Shown here piece after piece: positions 55,452 through 64,000 of a stretch of DNA of 64,000 bases; within the stretch, counting starts at the first letter, position 1; every line of letters starts with the position of its first letter. The DNA lies in NCBI GenBank assembly GCA_024114885.1, contig CP099428.1:1860001-1924000 (forward strand), in the 5' to 3' direction. The position numbers were made by a program, and so were the translations under genes. The DNA is from Septoria linicola. Taxonomy: Eukaryota; Ascomycota; Dothideomycetes; Mycosphaerellales; Mycosphaerellaceae. The notes under the pieces are model-generated. The model ran no database searches. It saw only the letters and a list, made by a program, of their open reading frames with translations, and was not told where the DNA came from.

Positions 55452-56324
55452 ATGATACCGTCTCATTTCAACAGTAATGCCATTACAGACTGGCCGACAC
55501 TTGGGAATGGACCATTTACCGACGATCGTGGTCACAGCGATGCATCTGCCCGAATTGGCATCGCGCCGAACAAGAAATCTGTCAACTTTTCGCGACGGCC
55601 AGCTGGAGCAAGTGCTCATGCGGGCCCGAGTGGTCTAGACCAGCAGCAGCAGCACGATGTGAAGTCAATTCAGGCCTACTACGAGCCAGACTCTGCGCTT
55701 CCATCATCATCGTCCACATCACCAGCATATCCCGACGAGCCGCGCTTCTCCCTCGACTCCAATCCCGACCAGAATCAAGCGCTTGGTGCTGCTGGGCAGA
55801 AACTGAGATCCATAGTCTCGCAGGAGCTCGCATGGGATAGCCAGCGAGGTGAGATGGTGTCTCGCAGCAAAACGCCCCAAAAGGTTGGAGACCAGCGGCA
55901 TCCAGGCCTGCAGTCGCGGAATGCGAGTAGTGTTACAAAGGCTAGCAATAACAGTCAGAGCAGTAGTAGTAACGGTGGTGACACAATATCCGGCCCTAGC
56001 ACGGCGGAAAGTGCGAAGCCGTTCATGTCTCTGAAGAGTATACTGAAGAAGACAGAGGTTGAACAGTACAGTGAGCATGCGAATAGTGAAGCGGGCGAGG
56101 GTATAGGCAGTCGACACACGATGTCGGAGAATGGGAGTGCAACATATGATACGCAAGGCAATTGGCATGCGAGTGATGCGGACACGAGCTGTTTGCGTGA
56201 GAAGGAGGTGAAGAAGTTGGAGGAGAAAGGCATTGATCCGGCATTGTATGTGGAGATGAAGCAGGCGAAGGGAAAGGGCAAGAGCTTGGTCGGCGCGCTT
56301 ACAGGGAATAGTTTCGTTGATTAG
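55452..56324 (+). CDS. Uncharacterised serine-rich protein
   Basis: An intronless frame with ATG at 55452 gives 290 residues, largely Ser/Asn/Gln-rich and probably disordered. Three local features stand out. NKKSVNFSRR at about 40-49 fits an RVxF-type protein phosphatase 1 docking motif with basic flank. LRSIVSQELAWDSQRGEMV near 118 looks like a structured helix. The C-terminus LEEKGIDPALYVEMKQAKGK is charged and compact, which suggests a conserved tail. I do not recognise the family. A phosphatase-regulatory role is a weak inference from the docking motif. Confidence 0.6.
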   Translation: MIPSHFNSNAITDWPTLGNGPFTDDRGHSDASARIGIAPNKKSVNFSRRPAGASAHAGPSGLDQQQQHDVKSIQAYYEPDSALPSSSSTSPAYPDEPRFSLDSNPDQNQALGAAGQKLRSIVSQELAWDSQRGEMVSRSKTPQKVGDQRHPGLQSRNASSVTKASNNSQSSSSNGGDTISGPSTAESAKPFMSLKSILKKTEVEQYSEHANSEAGEGIGSRHTMSENGSATYDTQGNWHASDADTSCLREKEVKKLEEKGIDPALYVEMKQAKGKGKSLVGALTGNSFVD

Positions 56325-56558
56325 TGCATTTCTCAAGTACTACCTACGCTGCCAGCTATCCGGCCAAGACCCGGGTTGAAAGTCTTCCAAGCTTATGCGT
56401 CAAGACCGTGCCTCTAAAAGGCTCCCCAAGCGACTTTCGTCAGTGATTTGCAGCGGAGATACGCAGTCCAAAGTCTTCTCTGACGCTCAAGAACCCCTGC
56501 CGGCACTTGCTGAAGCAGCACACGCTTGTGCCCCTCTGACTACTCGAAACCGCCTACG

Positions 56559-58804
56559 CTACTCCAGGAGAGACTTGCGAGCCAAGCGCTTCCTACTGCT
56601 TGCCGCGTTAGGGCCTTCCATATCCTCAGCGGTGCGCTTATTCGGATTGATCAGGCGCTGGAAGACTTTGCGTGACTTCTCCAGAATAGCCTTCTTGCGC
56701 TCCAGCTCCTCACGACGCTTGGCGACCCCAGGAGCTTCAGCTGCCATCTGAGAGACCTCCTCATCAGTCAGTGCCTCGACGACATCGGGTGAGAAGGTAT
56801 CTTGGGCCAGGTTCCGTGTCAAGTGGCGGTCGATGATCTGCTCGGCGATGTTGGTGATTAAACGCTGTACGCTTGCTCTTCGAGAAGGTCAGCAAAGTCA
56901 GAAAAGCTGCGTATACATGAATCTTACCTCGTAGAGAGCGAGCTGGTGATCCAACGCGTGGTCTGCAGTCATGCGCGCATTCTCATTCATGCCGACTTGG
57001 CTCAGCTTGCTGACAGGCACGTTATGCATGGGATACCGACTAGCTGCAGCTGCCGATAGCTCGTTGTTGAGCTTGTGATTGAGAAGCTTCTGTACGTTGG
57101 CTGGATAAGCAGGATCGTGGACGATACTGGAGAGGTTCTTGTCCTTGATCAGCTTAACAAGCTCTATATCAGCCTCATCCAGGCGTCGTTCCATATCTTC
57201 GTCGATGCGTTCCAGTATGTTCTTAGTGAGATGTGACGGTGCTACCGCACGCACAACCACTTTCACCAAGTCGGAGCACGCGTCCGCCACCTGCTCGATA
57301 TGGTCCTTGGCAAGCTGCTTCCACGGCTCGCTTTATTCGTGAAACGCATCCCAGACGAGGGAGGTACTGAAGGTGCCCGGCAGTTCCGATCCGCGCGTGG
57401 CCTTGTGTAGCTTGCGAACCCAATTGACTGCTTCAGCACGACTTAGCTTCTTCTCAGCCTCCATGCGCAGGATGGCTGGCTCCATCGTCCATTTGCGGTT
57501 GCAAAGGGTGTTTGTGCCCGCAGCGGCAGGGCTCTCCAAGAACTCGAACTTGTGACCGCGAATTTCCATCTGTGCAGTGAATTGCTCTTGGAGATCCGCC
57601 ACTACGGAGGAGAGGAACTTTGGCCTTATCTCGCGCCACCTGTTTATCAAGGGACGGGAAGAAAGTGTCCTTGTAGTTGCCGGCTACAGCATCCCGCACA
57701 AGGTTGAAAACCTGCAGACTGACTATCCTGAGAGCCCTGCGCTGCTCATTGACGTCGGTACGCTTCTCGCCCAGAGCTTCCAGCTCTCCAATCGTCTGTG
57801 CCAGAATTTTCGCCGTTTCCTTCTCCAGCTCCGGTAATCTACGCTTGCTCTGTTCGAAGCGAAGGCTCGATATGCGGTCGCGGAGACCAGAGATGCCCTT
57901 ACGATCGGCGACGACAGTCTTCCAAGAGTCTGAACTTAGGAAAGTGTCTTCTTGAACGTTGCGAGCTGCGAAATCTTGATCTTTGCCAGGCATGGATTGA
58001 TTCATGACCACATGCCATCCGAGCTTGAGAGTCTTGCCTTTGTTGCGAAAGAGGCCTATCTCGGCCTCTTCCTGCTTAGAACCGGCAGTGAGCCTATCTG
58101 GCTTGGTGATGATGCCCAAGGTGCGGGTGCCTTGTGGGTCGTGCTGTTCGCAGATGGTCAAGATCTCGTGTACAGCAAGATCTACGGTCGCTGACATGAC
58201 TGCGAGAATGATAGCGCGTGAGTTGGCAAGAACTTCATTGTGAAGTCTCTTGACAAAAGCAATGTCATGGGTTGTTTGCACATCCGTGGTGGTACGAATC
58301 AGTCCTGGAAGATCAAGCAGCGAGAAGTGACCACGTGTGGGCCCTGTGATATCAATGTGAAGTCGGTGCGTGGAGAAGGCATTGCGACCAGGACCTAGAT
58401 CCTTGAGTCCCATATACTTTTTCGCGTCCTTGATCAGCTGTGGGAAGTCCTGGAAGCTCTGAAGTTGCTGGACCAGGCACGATCTTCACATTGATTGCCT
58501 CGGTCAGCTGGCGTCGGAGAACAATTTGCGTCGCGAATCGTGTGCATACATTTTCGGCCTGAGGGAACGGTACCTGTGTCAGTCATGCGAGTAGAGAGCG
58601 CTTGCCCGCGGACTGGTCGCCGCAAACCACAATTTCCGGCAACTTAAGTAGGTCACCGAGGCCACAGGTCTGTAACTCGTCCACTGCTTCTAAAGTTGTG
58701 CGTACGCCTTGATTTTGAAGCCCGTCCAGATATGTGGTGTCAAGCGTCGGGTGGTCGTCAACAGTGAGATCCTCCACAGAGGGCTCGCGCTTGAGGCGAC
58801 TCAT
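56559..58804 (-). pseudogene. Broken dynamin-family GTPase
   Basis: Starting at the ATG at 58804, pieces of a classical fungal dynamin/Mx-like GTPase are spread over several minus frames. The P-loop reads CGDQSAGKRSLLA, with Arg where the Mg-binding Ser/Thr of GKS/T is required, and an in-frame TGA follows at once. The G2 region continues (FPQAENVCTRFATQIVL), then a frame change occurs near 58,450. DLPGLI and IITKPDRLTAG (G3, G4) are intact. Another frame change lies near 57,650, inside the stalk. A TAA at 57333-57335 replaces an expected Gln before SEPWKQLAKDHIEQV. The GTPase effector domain follows (ALTDEEVSQMAAEAPGVAKR). A GTAAGA donor near 56,935 suggests one real intron. The gene cannot make an active GTPase. 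Confidence 0.85.
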
Positions 58805-59276
58805 CTTGTGTGTGAGTATTGTCCCGTATGTTGAGGATATACAACGAAATAAGTATTGTGGGAAGTAGGTGAGAAGATTTACCTGTCGAATTGAATTTGC
58901 AACTTCATTTTTACATGCCCGGACTTGCGGTAAAAGTGAAGCGCACGAAGTGCAGCGAGTTGCTGCGCAACAAAAGTGAGGTGCAGGATTCAAGAAAAGT
59001 GTGCAGTGTGAAGCTCACGCGCCGCTATTGTTGAAACCAAGCTGTATGATACTGACATTTCGCTCAGTACGTGCTCACAGTCGACATGGGACTTCGATCG
59101 AATACATACATTCTGTTCCGTAGACTCATCCTGCGCATTCGAGCAACGCTGGATGCACAAATTCGATCCTGTAGGTCAGTGCAGGTGCCATAACTGCTTC
59201 ATTTTGTGTTTCGTTACATCGTACGAGCAGCTTTCATGCTCCTCTAACGCACATCTGCTCCGTGCAGCTCTAATTT

Positions 59277-59858
59277 CTAATGACCATCGCAGTGCGCCGC
59301 TGTTGGCTGCCAATCGCCTATCACGAAGCTTCCAAGAAATGTGCCTCCAAGAATCGACATGAAGTAGCCGACATTCATCGTCATGACTGCCAACATGCTG
59401 CGACAATGTTAGTACACTCTCATGGTAATGAGAATGACAGTCACTCACAGCAAGTAGCTCACACCAGCTAGTATCGTGTCCAGAACCGCCCTCGCCAAGG
59501 CTTCATTGATATTCCACGGCCTCCTTGCTGCGCCCACCAACATCCACTTTCCATCTTCATCAAAGTCCGGCCGCAAGAGACTGGTATCCCTTCTGTGCGC
59601 CCATAATGTAAGCAGTGCTGGAAAGTTTGTCCTTACAGCCACGATCCCACGGAATAGTGCTGCGAGGAGGATCAGGAAGATGCAAGTGCCGGCGTATTGA
59701 CCAGGATTGGCTGGCATCCATGAGTCGGCGTAGAGTGCTGTCGATGTGCTTGTGAAGAAGGTCATGAGCATGTGATCCATTCCCATCATGCCTGACATGC
59801 CGTCCATGCCGCTCATTGAGTCGTTGGACGACATTGAGCCATGGCCGCTGTGATCCAT
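59277..59858 (-). CDS. Ctr-type copper transporter
   Basis: Two exons, 59858-59449 and 59397-59277, are joined by a 51-nt intron with GTGAGT donor and TCGCAG acceptor. The product is 176 residues, the size of Ctr2/Ctr3-like proteins. The N-terminus is Met/His-rich (MDHSGHGSMSS, then MSGMDGMSGMMGMDHM), as expected for Cu(I) capture. Three membrane segments follow: YAGTCIFLILLAALFRGIVA, then VLDTILAGVSYLL continuing into MLAVMTMNVGYFMSIL, and LGGTFLGSFVIG. The second carries the MxxxM pore motif and the third GxxxG packing. It is expected in the plasma or vacuolar membrane as a trimer. It is divergent from the metalloreductase at 60697. Confidence 0.92.
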
Positions 59859-60696
59859 AGTGGTGGTGTCTTGCTTGTGATGTTCTGAAAAGGCACCAAC
59901 CTCGTCGAGCTCTGCAGCGTCTGGTACAGTGCTTGAACTGCTTTCGAAGAGATCGAGCAACTTCGGCTACGACAAGCTTGCAATCTCTCTGGAGCTGTTG
60001 AGACTCTCTTTTTTTTTCGCTGCCGGACTCCTTAACTTGAGACAAGGAAACAATCTGCTCAGACTTGCCCACGATGAAGCGACATGAAAGGACTTCTGCG
60101 CTCAAACTTGCTCTTCTCGGCACTCCACTCGATGTTCCGCTGGTCTCTTGTGTTGTGAGGTCAACGTGGGAAGTGCGTGGCATAAACCTGCTCAACGCTA
60201 AACCCTAATCGGGTCTATATGCTCATGCCCAGGGTTGCACATCTTGACAAAACGTCGCTCAATTACTGCACTGGGATCAGAGTTCTTGAAGCGGATACTG
60301 CTACTGGATACACAGGGTCTTGCCAGCGGGTCATCCGTAACTCTGTCGTCTGTGATAGGTGCACTCAACACTTCAGCTGCATCCCACGTTGCATCCGAGG
60401 AAAAGCGATCGCTCTTGGGGAGTGCTTGCGAATCTGCTGACAAGAGGAACGAAGGATTTCGTTGTGAGCGGGTTTCTGTGCCTCTGAGTGCATTTGAGAC
60501 GAGCAAGTTGGAGCAAGAAGTCCTCTCTCGTGCTTTGCAGCATCAGTCCAGAGACCTTGCAATTCTGCTGACTGCCGTCGACCACGAGGCAACCGATACT
60601 ACACCGCATTGTTTGCCATACCACTGACCTGGAAGACTTCGACAACCACGTGGCGACAAACACTAGACCCAAGTCGTGCGCAGCACAATACTCACA
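59859..60696. promoter_or_regulatory. Shared divergent promoter of Ctr transporter and metalloreductase
   Basis: This 838-bp stretch separates two divergent start codons. TGCTCA occurs three times in the same orientation, at 60055-60060, 60189-60194 and 60220-60225. The core resembles the Mac1 copper-response element TTTGC(T/G)CA of yeast and the TGTGCTCA site reported for the Aspergillus Mac1 homologue. None is a perfect long match. One TGATAG, compatible with an iron-GATA factor site, is at 60353-60358. A long open frame at 60235-60627 lacks a proper start and is judged non-coding. Function is inferred. Confidence 0.45.
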
Positions 60697-62684
60697 ATGG
60701 CACACTCGCACAGCCATAGCATGTCCATGGAGCCATGGCTGACACAGCCGGTCATGTTACACTCGTCGAGAGAGTACAGCTGCTCTTTGAACCCGACAGA
60801 ACAGTGCGAGTATCAGGTGGGCTACTGGAGATTCTGGTATGAGCTGGACCATCGCTATGCGCTACCCACCGTGGCTCTGTTCATGTCAACGATCATCCTC
60901 TTCTCGATACCTTTTCTGTTCGCGAATTCCGTACCTGGTTCGCGATCACAGTCAAAGTTCGCACGAAAGCTGCTCGCCATCAATCGATACGTCAGCTACA
61001 AATCGTTCCGAATAAGCAAGTTGAACTGGAACTCTGCGCCATTGGGCGTGCTCTTCTTGGGTGCCGTAGGTACAATCTTCTTCTTCGCCATGACACTGGG
61101 TCCACGGCCGTACTACTGGCCGAACGAAAAAGATCCAGAAACGGGCGCCGTCACCCTGTCGTTTGGTAACTCGCCTCCGATCGCGTCCAGAACCGGATGG
61201 ATGTCTTTGGCTTGCCTGCCATTCATCATTGCGACATCAAGCAAGAGCAACATGATTACGGGACTTACTGGTGTGTCTCACGAGAAGCTGCAAGTCTTCC
61301 ATCGATGGATCAGCTATGCATGTTTCGTGCTGGCACTTATTCACACTTTTCCTTTCATCGTCTTCCGAACTTGGAGAGGCGACCTGAACACGCAAGCCAC
61401 GACTACCATATACTACTGGACTGGCATCATCGCTCTGATCTCGCAGGTCAGTGAAGTCGCACACTAACTTCTGATTATTGCTGACCATACTTGCAGGCAT
61501 GGTTGACCTTCGCGTCTGCATCTCCACTTCGCAACTGGTGCTACGAGTTCTTCAAGTTCTCGCACTTCGCTGCAGCCTTGATCTTCGTCGTCTTCTTCTT
61601 CCTCCACTGCAACTTTCGGCTGTCCTCGTGGGACTACTTCATCGTGACCGCAGTCATCTTTACTCTCACCTGGTTACATTCCCAACTCCGGATCTACTTT
61701 CAGCACGGCATTCAGAAAGCTACCATAGTCCTGGAGTCAAATGGGTTCGTCAAGGTGACGATACCAACACAGACGACTTGGAGGGCTGGCCAGCACTACT
61801 TCATTCGATTCCTGGGCATGGGAAGCTCCGCTCTGACCACTCATCCATTCAGCGCCAGCTCGCTGCCAGCCAAAGCGCACTACTACGAAGCAGCGCAAAG
61901 CGAGCTCGTCTTCTACATCAGACCTCAAGGTGGCTTTACAGCTCGTCTTGCCAAGTATGCCGAGAAGCATTCTGGCTCGAAGATGTCTGTGACACTTGAT
62001 GGGCCATACGGTGGTATCGACATGCCCAAGCTTGCTTCCTGCAAGAAGACACTCGCGCTCGCCGGTGGCTCCGGTGCAGGCTGGCTACTACCTCTAGTCG
62101 AAGCATTCCTTCGCAGACGCGATTGTGTATCTGCTGGATGTGACCCCGAGACAGGCAAGATGGGTGCGATCTGCGGAGGAGAAGGACCAGAGCTCAGGGT
62201 CGTCCTGGCCACCAGAGATATTGCTACAAGGAATTGGTTCGAGGAAGCTGTGTCTGAGCTGCTCAGCTCAAGCATGTTAGGATGCTGTCCCTCTGGCTTG
62301 AATGTAGAGATCTACTTCACTGGCTCAGAGGACAACGTACAGCATCCGAAAGAGACGGGACAGTTCCTGCAGACTTTGGATGAGCCAGAGAAGGTCCCCG
62401 ATGCCAAGATCGCGCAGCACAACAAATCAGAGTCGTCGGACTCGGATAGTGAGAAGAAGGTCGGAAGTTTGTTATCGCCCAAGGATCATTCCTCGCGACC
62501 AGACCTGCCGGCCATCATCACGGAAGAAGCGGAGGTGGACGCCTCAAGCATGGGCGTCTTCTGCTGTGGTCCTCTGAGCATGCAGAGTGATGTCGCCAAC
62601 GCTGTGGCAGCAGAGCAGCTGAAGGGTATCAAAGATGGAAACAGAAATGTGTACCTGCATATGGAGCATTTCTCTTGGGCATAA
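60697..62684 (+). CDS. Ferric/cupric reductase, FRE/NADPH-oxidase superfamily
   Basis: Two exons, 60697-61446 and 61497-62684, with a 50-nt intron (CTGAC branch, TTGCAG acceptor), give 645 residues. Several membrane helices come first. Two bear the paired haem-ligand His: VFHRWISYACFVLALIHTFP and FFKFSHFAAALIFVVFFFLH, each pair 13 residues apart. The FAD-binding motif is HPFSASSLPA, a variant of HPFTIAS. The NADPH-binding loop is LAGGSGAGWLLP, and the C-terminal FCCGPLSMQ closes the site. The N-terminus is His/Met-rich (AHSHSHSMSMEP). The enzyme moves electrons from cytosolic NADPH to Fe(III) or Cu(II) outside the cell or vacuole. Its position opposite the Ctr gene suggests a copper-supply role, though iron reduction is equally possible. 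Confidence 0.92.
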
Positions 62685-63144
62685 CATCGACAGCTGCAGA
62701 TAGGGTGTCAAGTCTGTCCTTTCTCAGACATCTTTCCCAGTAATCGCCAACCCTCTTATTTTCTTCTTCGCACAACAGTCTCATCTAATTGCGCCGCCTT
62801 TCTCGAGGGCGTTCCGTCTAACACCTGCAGCCCGCACATCGCAGGCAAGACAGCATTACGATGTTGTTCAGACCTTCATGCTCTGGCGATCGGAGGCAGC
62901 ATGCTGATCGTTCTGCTCGGCGGCATTCGATTGCCAGTGGCTCAATATAGTGATGCGCATAGACCGCCGGTGTCGAATAATGTCATGCTAATGGATGGAA
63001 TGATCAGTTCAACGACGCGTCCTGCTGATGTTTGCATGGTTTCGAGGGACTGTGCACGTGCCCGTAGATTTGTGATGACGGCTGTTTGCCTCGATCTAGT
63101 AATCCGCCGCCAACAACAACATTGTCACTTTCGAAACATCAACA
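62685..63144. other. Intergenic region
   Basis: About 460 bp containing the reductase terminator region and the promoter of the Ap4A phosphorylase gene. Nothing else is recognised. Confidence 0.5.
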
Positions 63145-64000
63145 ATGGGTTCAACAGAGCTGGAAGACCAGGCTCTTCTGCAGTTTGACCGACTACTAAG
63201 ACGAGGCGAGCTACTATGGAGCGAGAATACTGCAAGACGCATTTATGGCGATCCATTCGATGTACGAACGGACTCGAGTCCCCAGATCCAATAATCATCA
63301 ATCCCCATGCTGACGATCCTCGGCAGTTCGAATTCCGAGTCGCAGATAGCCTGCAGTCCAAGCCGATTGATACAGAACAGAAGAAGCCTACGGACAATGC
63401 TTTCCCAGAAAGTGATGGCGACTGGACCCTCGGAAACATAGGCAAAGACCACAAGCTCATCCTCAACAAGTTTTGTGTCGTGCGGCCGCAGTTTGTGCTT
63501 CTGACGCTCGAGTATCAGCCACAAAGCGATCCACTCGATGTCGCCGACTTCCAAGCTGCATGGGATGTGCTGATCAAGCTACCTGAGAACTACATGATTA
63601 TCTTCAATTGTGGCGTTAAAGCAGGATCCTCGGTCGGGCACAAGCATTTGCAAATCATACCGCAGCCACGATCGAATTCACGGAACTTCTTTGCTCAGCT
63701 ACGAGAGGACGAGAACGAGGGAGGGATTGATACTGTCCCCGGAGCACCTTTCAAGCATGCTGCGTACCCGCTCGGAAAGGTCATTCATGGTGAGAGACTC
63801 GAGGAGGTCTACGGCAATTTGAGGAAGATGCTACGCATGGAGAAGGACCAGGCGCACAACGTGCTGCTGACGAGACAGCACTTGCTCGTCATCCCAAGAA
63901 CGAAGGCCTGGATCGAGATGGATGGTAGCACAGTGATTGCGGGCAACGCGGCGGGTATGATTGGGCTGGTATACTCGTGGAGCGAGGAACAGTTCAAGGC
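63145..64000 (+). CDS. Diadenosine tetraphosphate (Ap4A) phosphorylase, 3-prime end outside window
   Basis: Exon 1 is 63145-63261 and exon 2 starts at 63327, with a 65-nt intron (GTACGA donor, CTGAC branch, CGGCAG acceptor). The frame runs off the right edge. The product shows the family's N-terminal block (NKFCVVRPQFVLLTLEYQPQ), then IIFNCGVKAGSSVGHKHLQI containing the HxHLQ nucleotidyl-transfer motif of the GalT/HIT-like superfamily, and NVLLTRQHLLVIPRTK. Yeast Apa1/Apa2 cleave Ap4A with phosphate to ATP and ADP and so control dinucleotide levels. The seen part lacks the C-terminus only because of the window edge. Confidence 0.9.

Noticed and set aside
60235..60627. 130-codon frame in the Ctr/reductase promoter
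   Set aside because: It begins at TTG, has no recognisable motif, and lies between two well-defined divergent genes.
1..64000. tRNA, rRNA, CRISPR or biosynthetic megasynthase genes
   Set aside because: No cloverleaf-type sequence, repeat-spacer array, or PKS/NRPS signature was found on reading through the window. A tRNA search tool could still find a missed tRNA.

Overview
The window looks like a chromosomal segment from a filamentous ascomycete (Pezizomycotina, probably a Dothideomycete; this is inference). Genes have short GT-AG introns, mostly about 45-120 nt, often with a CTRAC/CTAAY branch site near the acceptor. The protein families are typically fungal: Zn2Cys6 regulators, an RGS protein, Bud6/Aip3, Vtc1, Pbp1/ataxin-2, a Scy1/Cex1 pseudokinase, Ctr and ferric reductase. 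One end is an AT-rich retroelement block with the mark of repeat-induced point mutation (RIP). No bacterial-style operons, CRISPR arrays, rRNA or recognisable tRNA were seen.

Layout. 1-4.45 kb: remnants of two Ty1/copia elements in opposite orientation, dense in TA dinucleotides and TAG/TAA codons. They abut a carboxylesterase cut off just after its nucleophile elbow (4.66-5.42 kb). 5.7-7.2 kb: a CorA-like transporter with one apparent frameshift. 8-15.8 kb: a loose regulator-rich zone with a compact Zn2Cys6 protein (9.2-10.0 kb), about 3.7 kb without a convincing gene, and a full Zn2Cys6/Fungal_trans regulator (13.8-15.8 kb) tail-to-tail with an MmgE/PrpD enzyme (15.9-17.2 kb). 17.4-22.4 kb: a helix-hairpin-helix protein, a coiled-coil protein and a CMD/AhpD-like protein. 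23.0-25.5 kb: three tandem paralogues encoding Myb/SANT-like N-termini, followed by a decayed C2H2 zinc-finger gene.

28.9-48.2 kb is a housekeeping block: dynein light chain Tctex type, VTC1, PBP1/ataxin-2, BUD6/AIP3, a large PHD plus forkhead-like protein, and SCY1/CEX1. 48.2-56.3 kb is sparse, with an RGS protein and an uncharacterised serine-rich protein. 56.6-58.8 kb is a broken dynamin-type GTPase. The right end holds a divergent metal-uptake pair, a Ctr copper transporter and a ferric/cupric reductase sharing one 838-bp promoter, then the start of an Ap4A phosphorylase.

Functional links. The reductase can supply Cu(I) to Ctr, and their promoter carries three TGCTCA hexamers resembling Mac1-type copper-response cores. 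Bud6, Pbp1, Scy1/Cex1, Vtc1 and dynein light chain are unrelated housekeeping functions that are simply adjacent. The observations most worth checking are the in-frame TAG in BUD6 followed by a 98-codon coding-like extension, the tandem Myb-like trio, the dead dynamin with an altered P-loop, and the Ctr/reductase promoter. I found no convincing new multi-gene system. Gene models were built by hand from splice signals and frame continuity.
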